Assembly (NCBI GenBank): GCA_009787675.1
Contig: WQSU01000086.1
Location: 1-9,041, forward strand
Source of the DNA: Lentimicrobiaceae bacterium
GTDB taxonomy: Bacteria; Bacteroidota; Bacteroidia; Bacteroidales; WCHB1-69
Length of the DNA: 9,041 bases
Reading direction: 5' to 3'
The notes beneath the pieces were generated by a model. The model was not told the DNA's origin. It ran no database searches and was given only the letters and a program-made list of their open reading frames with translations. Positions 1 to 6,015 of this stretch are shown here, in pieces. Numbering within the stretch: position 1 is the first letter of the stretch; every line of letters begins with the position of its first letter. The position numbers and the translations under genes were made by a program.

Positions 1-2
1 TA

Positions 3-164
3 GCGGCACACAAAGAAAAAAACTACTTGAGTTCCATCTTCACCCAATCTGTGCAAATGGCAAACCTCAGAAACCCACAAAAACTCTGCGCGCTTCTTAA
101 AGAGTTTTCGGTGGCGGTGTTGGATAATAAGGAGGTGAAGAAGGTGTTTTGCGAGTGCCGATGA
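3..164 (+). CDS. C-terminal end of an unrecognised protein (5'-partial)
   Basis: The frame is open from the left edge of the window and gives 53 residues ending in FCECR before a TGA at 162-164. The tail is mostly helical-looking and hydrophilic, with several Lys and Leu residues (for example LCALLKEFSVAVLDNKEV) and two Cys in the last four residues. I do not recognise the family and assign no function. The other two forward frames hit stops at 28-30 and 107-109, so this is the only forward frame open across the stretch, and its codon choice resembles the genes that follow. The stop is followed within a few bases by the tandem-repeat strip at 168-238. It could be a chance open frame, but its position directly before an intergenic repeat fits a real gene end. 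Confidence 0.5.
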   Translation, partial: AAHKEKNYLSSIFTQSVQMANLRNPQKLCALLKEFSVAVLDNKEVKKVFCECR

Positions 165-167
165 GGA

Positions 168-202
168 GGAATTAGGAATTAAGAATTAGGAATTAAGAAT
201 TA
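168..202. repeat. Tandem array of five 7-mers (RGAATTA)
   Basis: Five consecutive 7-base units of consensus RGAATTA (GGAATTA or AGAATTA). The last four units form two exact tandem copies of the 14-mer GGAATTAAGAATTA (175-188 and 189-202). The array begins four bases after the stop of the upstream partial gene and lies between genes. Confidence 0.85.
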
Positions 203-238
203 CACCTATACACCTATACACCTTTAAACCTATACACC
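203..238. repeat. Tandem array of about 4.5 8-mers (CACCTATA)
   Basis: Directly adjoining the 7-mer array are 8-base units of consensus CACCTATA: two exact copies (203-210, 211-218), two variants (CACCTTTA, AACCTATA) and a partial CACC. With the preceding array it fills most of the spacer between the first two genes. The rest of the spacer (239-276) is AT-rich with no clear promoter. Confidence 0.85.
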
Positions 239-276
239 ATCTATTAACAAACCCATACACATTAAACCATAATTTT

Positions 277-438
277 ATGAACGACATTTATTTTTGCGAC
301 GTTTGCGGGTACGAGTATAATCCCGCAGAAGGCGACCCCGATAACGGCGTTGCTCCGGGAACCTCTTTTAATGCTCTTCCCGATGACTGGACTTGCCCGC
401 TGTGTGGCGTGGATAAAACCAATTTTTCAAAGGCGTAA
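277..438 (+). CDS. Rubredoxin
   Basis: This 53-residue protein has the complete rubredoxin signature. CDVCGYEY at residues 7-14 supplies the first CxxC pair (Cys7, Cys10). The middle carries the typical acidic and Gly/Pro-rich segment (PAEGDPDNGVAPGT) and the aromatic/LPDDW core motif. CPLCGV at 40-45 supplies the second pair (Cys40, Cys43). The four Cys bind one Fe in the Fe(Cys)4 site. Rubredoxins are small cytoplasmic one-electron carriers, in anaerobes often serving peroxide or superoxide reduction; the partner cannot be told here. Length matches the family (about 52-54 residues). The ATG at 277 is the natural start because the motif begins six residues later; no clear Shine-Dalgarno is seen, as is common in Bacteroidota. 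The stop is one base before the ATG of the next gene, suggesting co-transcription. Confidence 0.96.
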   Translation: MNDIYFCDVCGYEYNPAEGDPDNGVAPGTSFNALPDDWTCPLCGVDKTNFSKA

Positions 439-439
439 A

Positions 440-1117
440 ATGAAAAAGGAAATACTTTTAATACTCTCTTGTATTTTCCTTATTTCACTTCACGCGCAAG
501 AAAACAGATTTGAAAATACCCAACCTGAAGGTCCAAAAGAAGGAAAAAGTAATTTTCATGCCGGAGTAAGGCTCGGCTGTACCGGATCACAGATTACGCA
601 AGACGGCTTTCCTTTTCAAGGCTATAATAAGTTTGGGGGATTTGTGGGCGCTTTTGTCAATTTCCCGATCTCAAAGAATGGGAGATGGCTTATTCAACCC
701 GAACTAAACTTTATTATGAAGGGTTGTAAGCATACTCCAAAAACCGACGAAGATGGAAATATGTACGGCGACAAATATGTCTTACAGTTGATGTATGGCG
801 AGATCCCTGTTTTAGCAAAATGGAAAATTATTAAAGGGCTTGAATTAGAGTTTGGACCAGCTTTCGGATTTTTGTTTAAAAATACGGAAGTTGAGAAAGT
901 AAACGGTTATACAAATATTGGTGCACCACCTTTCTTCCGTTTTGATTTCTCCGGCGCTATAGGCGTAAATTATCTCTTTTTGAACCACTTTGGGGCGAGC
1001 ATTCGCTATGAGGCTTCCATCCTGCCTGTGCGCAAACCCAGAGTGCAACACTGGATGTATTTAGTAAGAGGGCAACATAACCAAACATTTTGTTTTAGTG
1101 TTTATTATCAGTTTTAA
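440..1117 (+). CDS. Outer-membrane beta-barrel protein (PorT/OMP_b-brl_2-like)
   Basis: Starting at the ATG at 440, the 225-residue product opens with a signal peptide (MKKEILLILSCIFLISLHAQ, probable cleavage after HAQ). The mature part has the alternating pattern of a small Bacteroidota beta-barrel: FHAGVRLG near the start, GGFVGAFVNFPI, WLIQPELNF(I)MKG, LMYGEIPVLAKWKI, LELEFGPAFGFLF and a final strand ending in YYQF, with the terminal Phe typical of barrel-assembly (BAM) substrates. It resembles the porin-family/PorT-like group (PF13568-type). A longer in-frame ORF from 350 would overlap rubredoxin and place a non-secretory leader before the signal peptide, so 440 is preferred. It lies one base after rubredoxin and two bases before ispE. 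The precise role, whether structural barrel or small porin, cannot be determined from sequence. Confidence 0.88.
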   Translation: MKKEILLILSCIFLISLHAQENRFENTQPEGPKEGKSNFHAGVRLGCTGSQITQDGFPFQGYNKFGGFVGAFVNFPISKNGRWLIQPELNFIMKGCKHTPKTDEDGNMYGDKYVLQLMYGEIPVLAKWKIIKGLELEFGPAFGFLFKNTEVEKVNGYTNIGAPPFFRFDFSGAIGVNYLFLNHFGASIRYEASILPVRKPRVQHWMYLVRGQHNQTFCFSVYYQF

Positions 1118-1119
1118 AT

Positions 1120-1890
1120 ATGGTAACATCCGTTTATCACAAAATTAATCTTGGGCTGCACATCATTGAAAAACTCCCTTCTGGCTATCATGCGTTAGAG
1201 ACTCTTTTCTATCCTTGTCGGAATTTTGAAGATACACTTGAAATTCTCCCTGCTAATCAATTTTCTTTTACTTTAAAAAATGCTGATTTTAACTGTAAGA
1301 CAGAAGATAATTTGTGTGTAAAAGCCTACCGCTTGTTGCAAAGCCATTTCGATTTGCCGCCGGTAGCGATTACGCTCACCAAGCAGATTCCTTCGGGGGC
1401 GGGCTTGGGCGGCGGTTCTGCCGATGCTGCCTGCACATTGAAAATGCTCAACACCCTCTTTGCTTTACAGTTGGATACACAGCAACTGCACCATTTTGCC
1501 GCACAATTGGGCAGCGACACACCCTTTTTTCTGCACAACACGCCGATGTACGCTACCGGAAGAGGAGAAATATTAATGCCCATTCCATTAGACCTGTCGT
1601 CCTACAAAATAGAGGTGGTGTGTCCCAGCATTTCCATTTCTACGGCGCAAGCCTACAGCGCCATTACGCCTCAAAAGCCGAAACAATCTCTCTTGCAAAT
1701 CATCCAGTCTCCCATTGAAACATGGAAAAACATCCTCATTAATGATTTTGAGGAGATTATATTTATACAATACCCGCAATTAAGGGAAATTAAGGATGAT
1801 TTATACCAACGCGGCGCTCTGTATGCGGCAATGAGCGGGAGCGGGAGTGCGGTGTTTGGGGTGTTTCCTGACAGGGTTAAATTACAGTAA
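1120..1890 (+). CDS. ispE: 4-diphosphocytidyl-2-C-methyl-D-erythritol kinase, slightly short C-terminus
   Basis: IspE phosphorylates CDP-methylerythritol with ATP in the MEP pathway to IPP and DMAPP, in the cytoplasm. It is a GHMP-family kinase. The N-terminal YHKINLGL carries the conserved Lys8; the ATP-binding glycine-rich motif PSGAGLGGGSADAA is at residues 91-104; GSDTPFF at 131-137 has the catalytic Asp133; and the C-terminal motif MSGSGSAVFG is at 238-247. The product has 256 residues and stops only nine residues after that last motif, whereas family members (about 265-285 residues) usually carry another 15-30, so the extreme C-terminus appears lost or replaced. All catalytic motifs are present and activity is plausible. 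The ATG lies two bases after the beta-barrel gene stop, and the stop is overlapped by a relic ATPase reading frame on the other strand. Confidence 0.95.
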   Translation: MVTSVYHKINLGLHIIEKLPSGYHALETLFYPCRNFEDTLEILPANQFSFTLKNADFNCKTEDNLCVKAYRLLQSHFDLPPVAITLTKQIPSGAGLGGGSADAACTLKMLNTLFALQLDTQQLHHFAAQLGSDTPFFLHNTPMYATGRGEILMPIPLDLSSYKIEVVCPSISISTAQAYSAITPQKPKQSLLQIIQSPIETWKNILINDFEEIIFIQYPQLREIKDDLYQRGALYAAMSGSGSAVFGVFPDRVKLQ

Positions 1891-2106
1891 ATAACATGAC
1901 AAATCCAACTGTGAATATGTAGTAAAATCCCTAAGATTCTGAGTAGCAAAAATGTCAAAATAAAAATGTTTTATCGCTTTATTTTTAAGGTCTATTTGAT
2001 GAAAAACGTGGTGAATCAATCCGGTTTTTCCTATCCTGCGCAGACTGATTAAAGTTAAATTCCTGTCGTTTTTCAAGGCAGTCATTATTTCTTGTGAAAC
2101 ATAAAA
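1882..2106 (-). pseudogene. Remnant of an AAA-type ATPase (PF01637-like), N-terminal part only
   Basis: The reverse strand has an open stretch between an in-frame stop at 2107-2109 and one at 1882-1884. It encodes SQEIMTALKNDRNLTLISL, then RRIGKTGLIHHVF, and later FYFDIFATQNLRDFTT. This matches the start of the Bacteroidota 'ATPase domain, archaeal-type' proteins, in which a helix is followed by LISxRRxGKT(G/S)LI (Walker A, here with GKT) and then FYxDxFATQNLxEFT. Full-length relatives have about 350-400 residues; only about 60 family-like residues remain. There is no Walker B and no C-terminal domain, the N-terminus is cut by the stop, and similarity fades at about 1918. It is a broken relic rather than a working gene. 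It abuts and slightly overlaps the ispE stop, suggesting that the rearrangement that left it also trimmed ispE. Confidence 0.7.
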
Positions 2107-2161
2107 TTATGAAATAAAAAAAAGACCTTTGTGTTTAATTTTAGTCTTAAAATTTTTATAC

Positions 2162-2169
2162 TATTTTCG
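2162..2169 (+). promoter_or_regulatory. Putative Bacteroidota -7 box (TATTTTCG)
   Basis: TATTTTCG matches the Bacteroidota -7 consensus TAnnTTTG at all but one base. It lies 38 bases before the ATG of the truncated beta-barrel gene at 2208, a fitting distance for a short leader. No convincing TTTG-type -33 box is seen at the usual 19-21 base spacing. The surrounding 10-mer CTATTTTCGC recurs exactly at 5925-5934. Confidence 0.4.
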
Positions 2170-2207
2170 CAGCTCAAACAAACTAAAACTTTCATTTTAG
2201 ATTCTGT

Positions 2208-2663
2208 ATGAAAAAAATTGAAATTAGTATTGTAACCACCATCATTATACTGTGTTCACTTACAGATTTGAATTTATTTGCACAGAAAAATCCTGCCGAG
2301 TTCACTGTTTTTGGAGGCGGGGGTGTATCGTTTTTTGGCTATCAGGAGCCCGTAAATAAAGTTTCTTCCATAGGATATAATTGCGATATTGGGGTGGGCT
2401 TTACCGGATTTGTAAGCCATACATGCGGATTGCATATCGGCGCCGGATTCGGTTTGCTCCAAGCTAAAGCCAAAGTGGGCGATTTCAACAATTTTACACC
2501 GGATTTGACCGATAGCAATGGTTATCCTTTTGATTTAACCTCTAATTTAATGGGCTATAGCGAAACTCATAAAACCATGTTTCTGAATTTTCCGCTGATG
2601 TTTCAGTTTCAAACCCAGCAAAAGTATGCGAGAAGTGATAACCGAATAGTTGAGTTCAAGTAA
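2208..2663 (+). pseudogene. Truncated outer-membrane beta-barrel protein
   Basis: The ATG at 2208 starts a 151-residue product with a signal peptide (hydrophobic IVTTIIILCSL, probable cleavage after FAQ at residue 26). The following EFTVFGGGGVSFFGY and IGVGFTGFVSHTCGLHIGAGFGLLQAKAKV resemble the opening strands of a common Bacteroidota beta-barrel family, and HKTMFLNFPLMFQFQTQQKY (121-140) is a typical mid-barrel strand pair. After Tyr140 the sequence leaves the family pattern (ARSDNRIVEFK) and stops. Relatives usually continue for many more strands, so most of the barrel is missing; the product is unlikely to form a complete porin. The 5' end, signal peptide and promoter-like box look intact. 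It might alternatively be a short secreted protein, but the abrupt pattern break favours 3' truncation, probably by deletion. Confidence 0.65.
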
Positions 2664-2675
2664 TTCAATTTTTTT

Positions 2676-2683
2676 TACCTTTG
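2676..2683 (+). promoter_or_regulatory. Putative Bacteroidota -7 box (TACCTTTG)
   Basis: TACCTTTG is an exact match to the TAnnTTTG -7 consensus of Bacteroidota sigma-ABfr promoters. It sits 31 bases before the ATG at 2715, predicting a leader of about 20-25 bases. A TTG at 2650-2652 could be a -33 element, but its 23-base spacing is longer than usual. This box lets the T9SS protein gene be transcribed independently of the truncated gene upstream. Confidence 0.6.
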
Positions 2684-2714
2684 TCGGCATTAATTATTAA
2701 CCAAAATTTTATCT

Positions 2715-5700
2715 ATGAAAACGTTTTTTTATCCTTTGCTATTCTTGATTTTAGTAGTTTTCAGCACTACTCAGGCATATTCTCAGCAGTATGCAGCAAG
2801 TCAAAAGATCACATCAGGTGATCAAGTTTCCTTAAAAGTTGCTTATTTAGAAGCGACTACTCCTTCAAAGCAGGCGATTGCCGTGGCGGAAAATTTAGAG
2901 ATTATTTGGCATAAACTTGAATCCTATGCCATTGGCGAGCATGCGTATTATTCAAAACCGGCAGACAAATGTTATATTAACTGGACTTTGAATGACCAAA
3001 GGGCGGCGCAGTATGCTCAAACCACAACGCCTGTTTGGGAGTTTCCAACCACAAGCGATTTTCCTCAAGCTTTTTCCAGCAAAAATGGCTCCATGTATAT
3101 TATGGCTGACGGAACGGAACTTTATGTTTTGAACCCCGAAAATGGAGAACCTGTTTGGCATAAGAGTTTTAGCGAGAGCGTTTCTTATGCTGCTGCGTTT
3201 CCTGATGGCTCAGGCTTTTACTGTAGCGTTGGCACATATCCTGATCCTTTTACAGTTTATGCTTTTCTAAAAAATTCAGAAACACCCGTTTGGAGCTTGA
3301 TTGTAGATAATAATGTGGTGGGTATTAGTGTTGCGGAGGATCATTCCCAACTGATTGTGTGCCTTTCTCAGCCAGCTCAAAAGGCGCTGATTGTAAACCC
3401 AACTGATGGTGAAGTGGTGCAAGAACTCTTTTATTACAACAATTCTCCCACTCAAACACCTGCCTTTAGCGCCAATGGCGAATATTTAGCAGTAGCTGAT
3501 TATAGCGGAAAAGGCACATTGTATAAGAGAATTAGTGGAAAGTATGAAAAGCAATGGCAAACCTCATTGCAGAATGCCGGTTCCACTTCTACTTGGGGGT
3601 GCGGCACCGCCATTTCGGCAGATGGCTCCACCATAGCTTTCGGTACACTGGGTTTTATACCTTCCGGATATATGGGATCTCTCTATGTGTTTAACAACTA
3701 TTCTAAAGAACCGCTTTGGTCGAATCACAATTTTGGTGATGAGGTCTGTTATATTTCAATGACCGCCGATGGCAGTCTCATTGCCTGCGCTTCGTGGGGT
3801 GACCTGAACCACACCCTCCCCCAACTGCATATTTTTAGAAAAGAAAGTGCAGCGCCAATATCTACCCTAAAAACCCCCGGCTCACTCTACCTTGTAGATA
3901 TTGCACCGGATGGTTCTAAAGGTGTTACTTCAGGAAAAGGAGCCCATGCCAGAGAAATGGGGTGGGGCGGAAATGCTTACTGCTTCAAGCCCGTACCCGC
4001 AACTTATGGTAGTATCAGCGGCTATGTACAATTAAAAGGTGCAGAAGATCACAGCTTTGCATTACTAACACTGGAGGATATGGAGAATTACTACGCTTTC
4101 TCTAATATTACAGGTGATTTCAATATAAAATATATCCCAGCAGGAACTTATAAATTAACCGCATCAAAGCAGGGATATTATTCAAAAACTATTGAAAATA
4201 TTGTAATTACAGGAGGAAATACAACAAATATCACTATTGAGTTGGAAGCTGCCGGCGTGGCTGTGCAACATCTTTTTGCCACACAAGGCGCCTACCCAAC
4301 AGTGAATCTTAATTGGCAAACTTTTGAAGGCGCTCATACCGGTTTTAATATTTACAGAAAACTGAATGAAAATGCTCCTTTTACAGAAATTTTGGCAACC
4401 ACAAGCGCAACCGAAAATCATTTTGTAGATAATACCGCGCTACCAACTCTTGATTATTATTATGCAGTAACCGCAGTGCTTGGCGCCGGTTCGGAAAGCC
4501 CTTTCTCAAATACCGCCTTGGGATTCACTTCAACTTCATTCATAACTAAAGAAATTGATGTTTATAATTCTACAACTGTTCCGGTGATTGATGGCGTAAT
4601 TTCTTCCGGAGAATGGGATGATGCATTTGTTTTTGATGCCTCCGATTTTATGGGTAGCGATGGTACATTTCAACCCGTGGGCAGCGTAACCCTATACATG
4701 AAAGCTATTCCCAGCATTTCAGAATATAAAGACTTGTATGTTGCAGTAATTAATAAAAACGACACACAACTTAGTGCCGGCGACCGAACCGCTTTGTATA
4801 TTGATGATAATAACAACGGTACGTATGAAGACCCCGGAAATGACTCTGAAGGAAATTACTGGATCAATTATGGACCTGCAGGTAATTACAGTATGCAATA
4901 TCGCCCCATCTACAATACCGGAGGTGTGGGGAGTGTGTATGATATGACCCCCAAGGTTGCTGCTTCCGATGCAACAGGTTTTGTGGTGGCAGAGTTTAAG
5001 ATTTCGCTTACTATGGGCGAGTTCCCTATTGTTCCCGGACCAAACAACAAAAGCAAAGCTTATATTTACGTAAGAGACGGCGCTTATGGCAATCAAGACG
5101 GACAATGGCCCTTTGATAACCCCGAAACTTTTGTCCCGATTGGATATGGTACGATGAATTTCTTTGTAACCAACGACATACCTCCTGCACCCACAAACTT
5201 ACGTTACACACCCTATTATTTCAATTCTCCCGAATTTGTTGCCATAACTTGGGATTTTCCTCAAATTAATGATTTGGGGCATTTCAATATTACGATTACC
5301 AATATGAAGACCAATGAGGTTGAAAAATTTGAAGTAACAGGCACGCAACTTATTTTCAATGTAGAAAACCTGACACAATATCACGTAATCGTTACCACAG
5401 TAGATCAAGCCGGTCAAGAATCTGACCCTTCAGAAATATTGGAAATTAATACAAACTTTGCCGCTATTAAAGTTGAAGATAAGACTTTTATTAAAATTTA
5501 CCCCAACCCAGCACATGATATTTTATACATTGAAACAGGGACTACTGAAAATTTACAGGTTGAGTTTTTTGATATTCAGGGCAGAAAAATATCACACTTT
5601 CCATTCCTCACCTCTCATTCCTCACCTCTCACCTCTATTAATATCTCCCATCTAAATAACGGTATCTATTTTGTGCGGATTGCAACGGAGCATGGGGTGG

Positions 5701-5726
5701 TGGTGAAGAAGGCGGTAAAATATTAA
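2715..5726 (+). CDS. Secreted modular beta-propeller/FN3/CBM9-like protein with T9SS sorting domain
   Basis: This 1003-residue protein has a signal peptide (residues 1-24, ending AYSQ). Residues about 105-425 form repeated blades with propeller signatures such as GSMYIMADGTELYVLNPENGEPVWHKSF, SANGEYLAVADYSG and ISADGSTIAFG, a PQQ/WD40-like beta-propeller. Residues 432-512 (GSISGYVQL, ITGDFNIKYIPAGTYKLTASKQGY) resemble a carboxypeptidase-regulatory-like domain. Residues 515-605 and 822-914 look like fibronectin type III domains. Residues 613-818 (VPVIDGVISSGEWDDA, LYVAVINKND, RTALYIDDNNNGTYED) resemble a CBM9/DOMON-like sugar-binding fold with an Asp/Asn-rich, possibly Ca-binding, loop at 697-706. 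Residues 926-1003 (IKIYPNPAHDILYI, FFDIQGRKI, NNGIYFVRI) form a type A T9SS C-terminal sorting domain. It is probably exported to the cell surface; no catalytic domain was recognised and the ligand is unknown. A tandem 7-mer repeat is embedded in the sorting domain. Confidence 0.85.
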   Translation: MKTFFYPLLFLILVVFSTTQAYSQQYAASQKITSGDQVSLKVAYLEATTPSKQAIAVAENLEIIWHKLESYAIGEHAYYSKPADKCYINWTLNDQRAAQYAQTTTPVWEFPTTSDFPQAFSSKNGSMYIMADGTELYVLNPENGEPVWHKSFSESVSYAAAFPDGSGFYCSVGTYPDPFTVYAFLKNSETPVWSLIVDNNVVGISVAEDHSQLIVCLSQPAQKALIVNPTDGEVVQELFYYNNSPTQTPAFSANGEYLAVADYSGKGTLYKRISGKYEKQWQTSLQNAGSTSTWGCGTAISADGSTIAFGTLGFIPSGYMGSLYVFNNYSKEPLWSNHNFGDEVCYISMTADGSLIACASWGDLNHTLPQLHIFRKESAAPISTLKTPGSLYLVDIAPDGSKGVTSGKGAHAREMGWGGNAYCFKPVPATYGSISGYVQLKGAEDHSFALLTLEDMENYYAFSNITGDFNIKYIPAGTYKLTASKQGYYSKTIENIVITGGNTTNITIELEAAGVAVQHLFATQGAYPTVNLNWQTFEGAHTGFNIYRKLNENAPFTEILATTSATENHFVDNTALPTLDYYYAVTAVLGAGSESPFSNTALGFTSTSFITKEIDVYNSTTVPVIDGVISSGEWDDAFVFDASDFMGSDGTFQPVGSVTLYMKAIPSISEYKDLYVAVINKNDTQLSAGDRTALYIDDNNNGTYEDPGNDSEGNYWINYGPAGNYSMQYRPIYNTGGVGSVYDMTPKVAASDATGFVVAEFKISLTMGEFPIVPGPNNKSKAYIYVRDGAYGNQDGQWPFDNPETFVPIGYGTMNFFVTNDIPPAPTNLRYTPYYFNSPEFVAITWDFPQINDLGHFNITITNMKTNEVEKFEVTGTQLIFNVENLTQYHVIVTTVDQAGQESDPSEILEINTNFAAIKVEDKTFIKIYPNPAHDILYIETGTTENLQVEFFDIQGRKISHFPFLTSHSSPLTSINISHLNNGIYFVRIATEHGVVVKKAVKY
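5602..5636 (+). repeat. In-frame tandem array of five 7-mers inside the T9SS sorting domain
   Basis: Two exact tandem copies of the 14-mer CATTCCTCACCTCT (5602-5615 and 5616-5629) are followed by one further CACCTCT. Read as 7-mers the order is CATTCCT, CACCTCT, CATTCCT, CACCTCT, CACCTCT. It encodes residues 963-974 (a Ser/Thr/Pro/Leu-rich loop) between the FFDIQGRKI and NNGIYFVRI strands. Seven is not a multiple of three, so any single-unit change shifts frame. Confidence 0.9.
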
Positions 5727-5848
5727 TAATTTTACCAAAAATAATTATTTTTCAATCTGAAAAGGATAACGTAGTAGTAAAATAGTAAGATGTAATATTT
5801 GTTACAGTTAGACAATCCATATTATTATACAATACAAACAACTCGGAT

Positions 5849-5879
5849 GAAAAAACCGATGATTTGAAATCGGTCTTTT
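5849..5879 (+). terminator. Possible Rho-independent terminator
   Basis: A 6-bp stem ACCGAT (5855-5860) pairs with ATCGGT (5869-5874) around an 8-base loop and is followed by CTTTT. The flanking run of A before the stem could pair with the T run, so it might act in both directions. It lies 128 bases after the T9SS gene stop and before the promoter-like box of the S46 gene. The stem is short and the T tail modest. Confidence 0.4.
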
Positions 5880-5925
5880 AGTGCGACAGCAACCGAGCCA
5901 TTATCTTGCTTGAAAAATATTTTGC

Positions 5926-5933
5926 TATTTTCG
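5926..5933 (+). promoter_or_regulatory. Putative -7 box (TATTTTCG) for the S46 gene
   Basis: TATTTTCG again matches TAnnTTTG except at one base. TTG at 5906-5908 or 5910-5912 could serve as a -33 element, with spacing of 17 or 13 bases, shorter than ideal. Transcription starting about 7 bases downstream would give an unusually long leader of about 110 bases before the ATG at 6054. Confidence 0.4.
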
Positions 5934-5968
5934 CGACGGTGTTTTGCGTTGAAAATGTGTAAAGAAAT

Positions 5969-6015
5969 AGCCGCTTCAAGAAGCCGCTGAACGTTGTGCG
6001 CCAGTTTTTTCAGCG
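5969..6015 (+). promoter_or_regulatory. Foldable 5' leader of the S46 gene
   Basis: Within the predicted leader, CGCTGAA (5985-5991) is perfectly complementary to TTCAGCG (6009-6015) around a 17-base loop. GCTTC-AA-GAAGC at 5973-5984 is an overlapping inverted repeat, and AGCCGCT is directly repeated at 5969-5975 and 5982-5988. The two stems share little sequence and could coexist or compete. No known riboswitch class is recognised; a regulatory role is inference only. Confidence 0.3.

Noticed and set aside
168..238. Possible CRISPR array
   Set aside because: Units are 7 and 8 bases, directly adjacent with no spacers, so this is a simple tandem repeat.
350..439. Longer N-terminus for the beta-barrel protein starting at 350
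   Set aside because: It overlaps the clear rubredoxin gene in another frame and puts about 30 unrelated residues before an obvious signal peptide; the start at 440 fits better.
1314..1718. 134-codon forward frame inside ispE
   Set aside because: Out-of-frame shadow of ispE, which has all GHMP-kinase motifs in the main frame.
2085..2117. Inverted repeat TTATTTC/GAAATAA before the truncated barrel gene, as a terminator
   Set aside because: Nearly all A-T pairs with a 19-base loop; too weak to support a terminator call, and it is followed by A rather than T.
4719..5105. 128-codon minus-strand frame inside the T9SS gene
   Set aside because: Antisense shadow of a well-supported coding region; the translation is low-information and rich in Ile, Val and Ser without domain features.
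5737..5752. 16-base AT palindrome as terminator of the T9SS gene
   Set aside because: It contains no G or C and has no loop; a stable hairpin is unlikely, and the ACCGAT/ATCGGT hairpin downstream is a better candidate.
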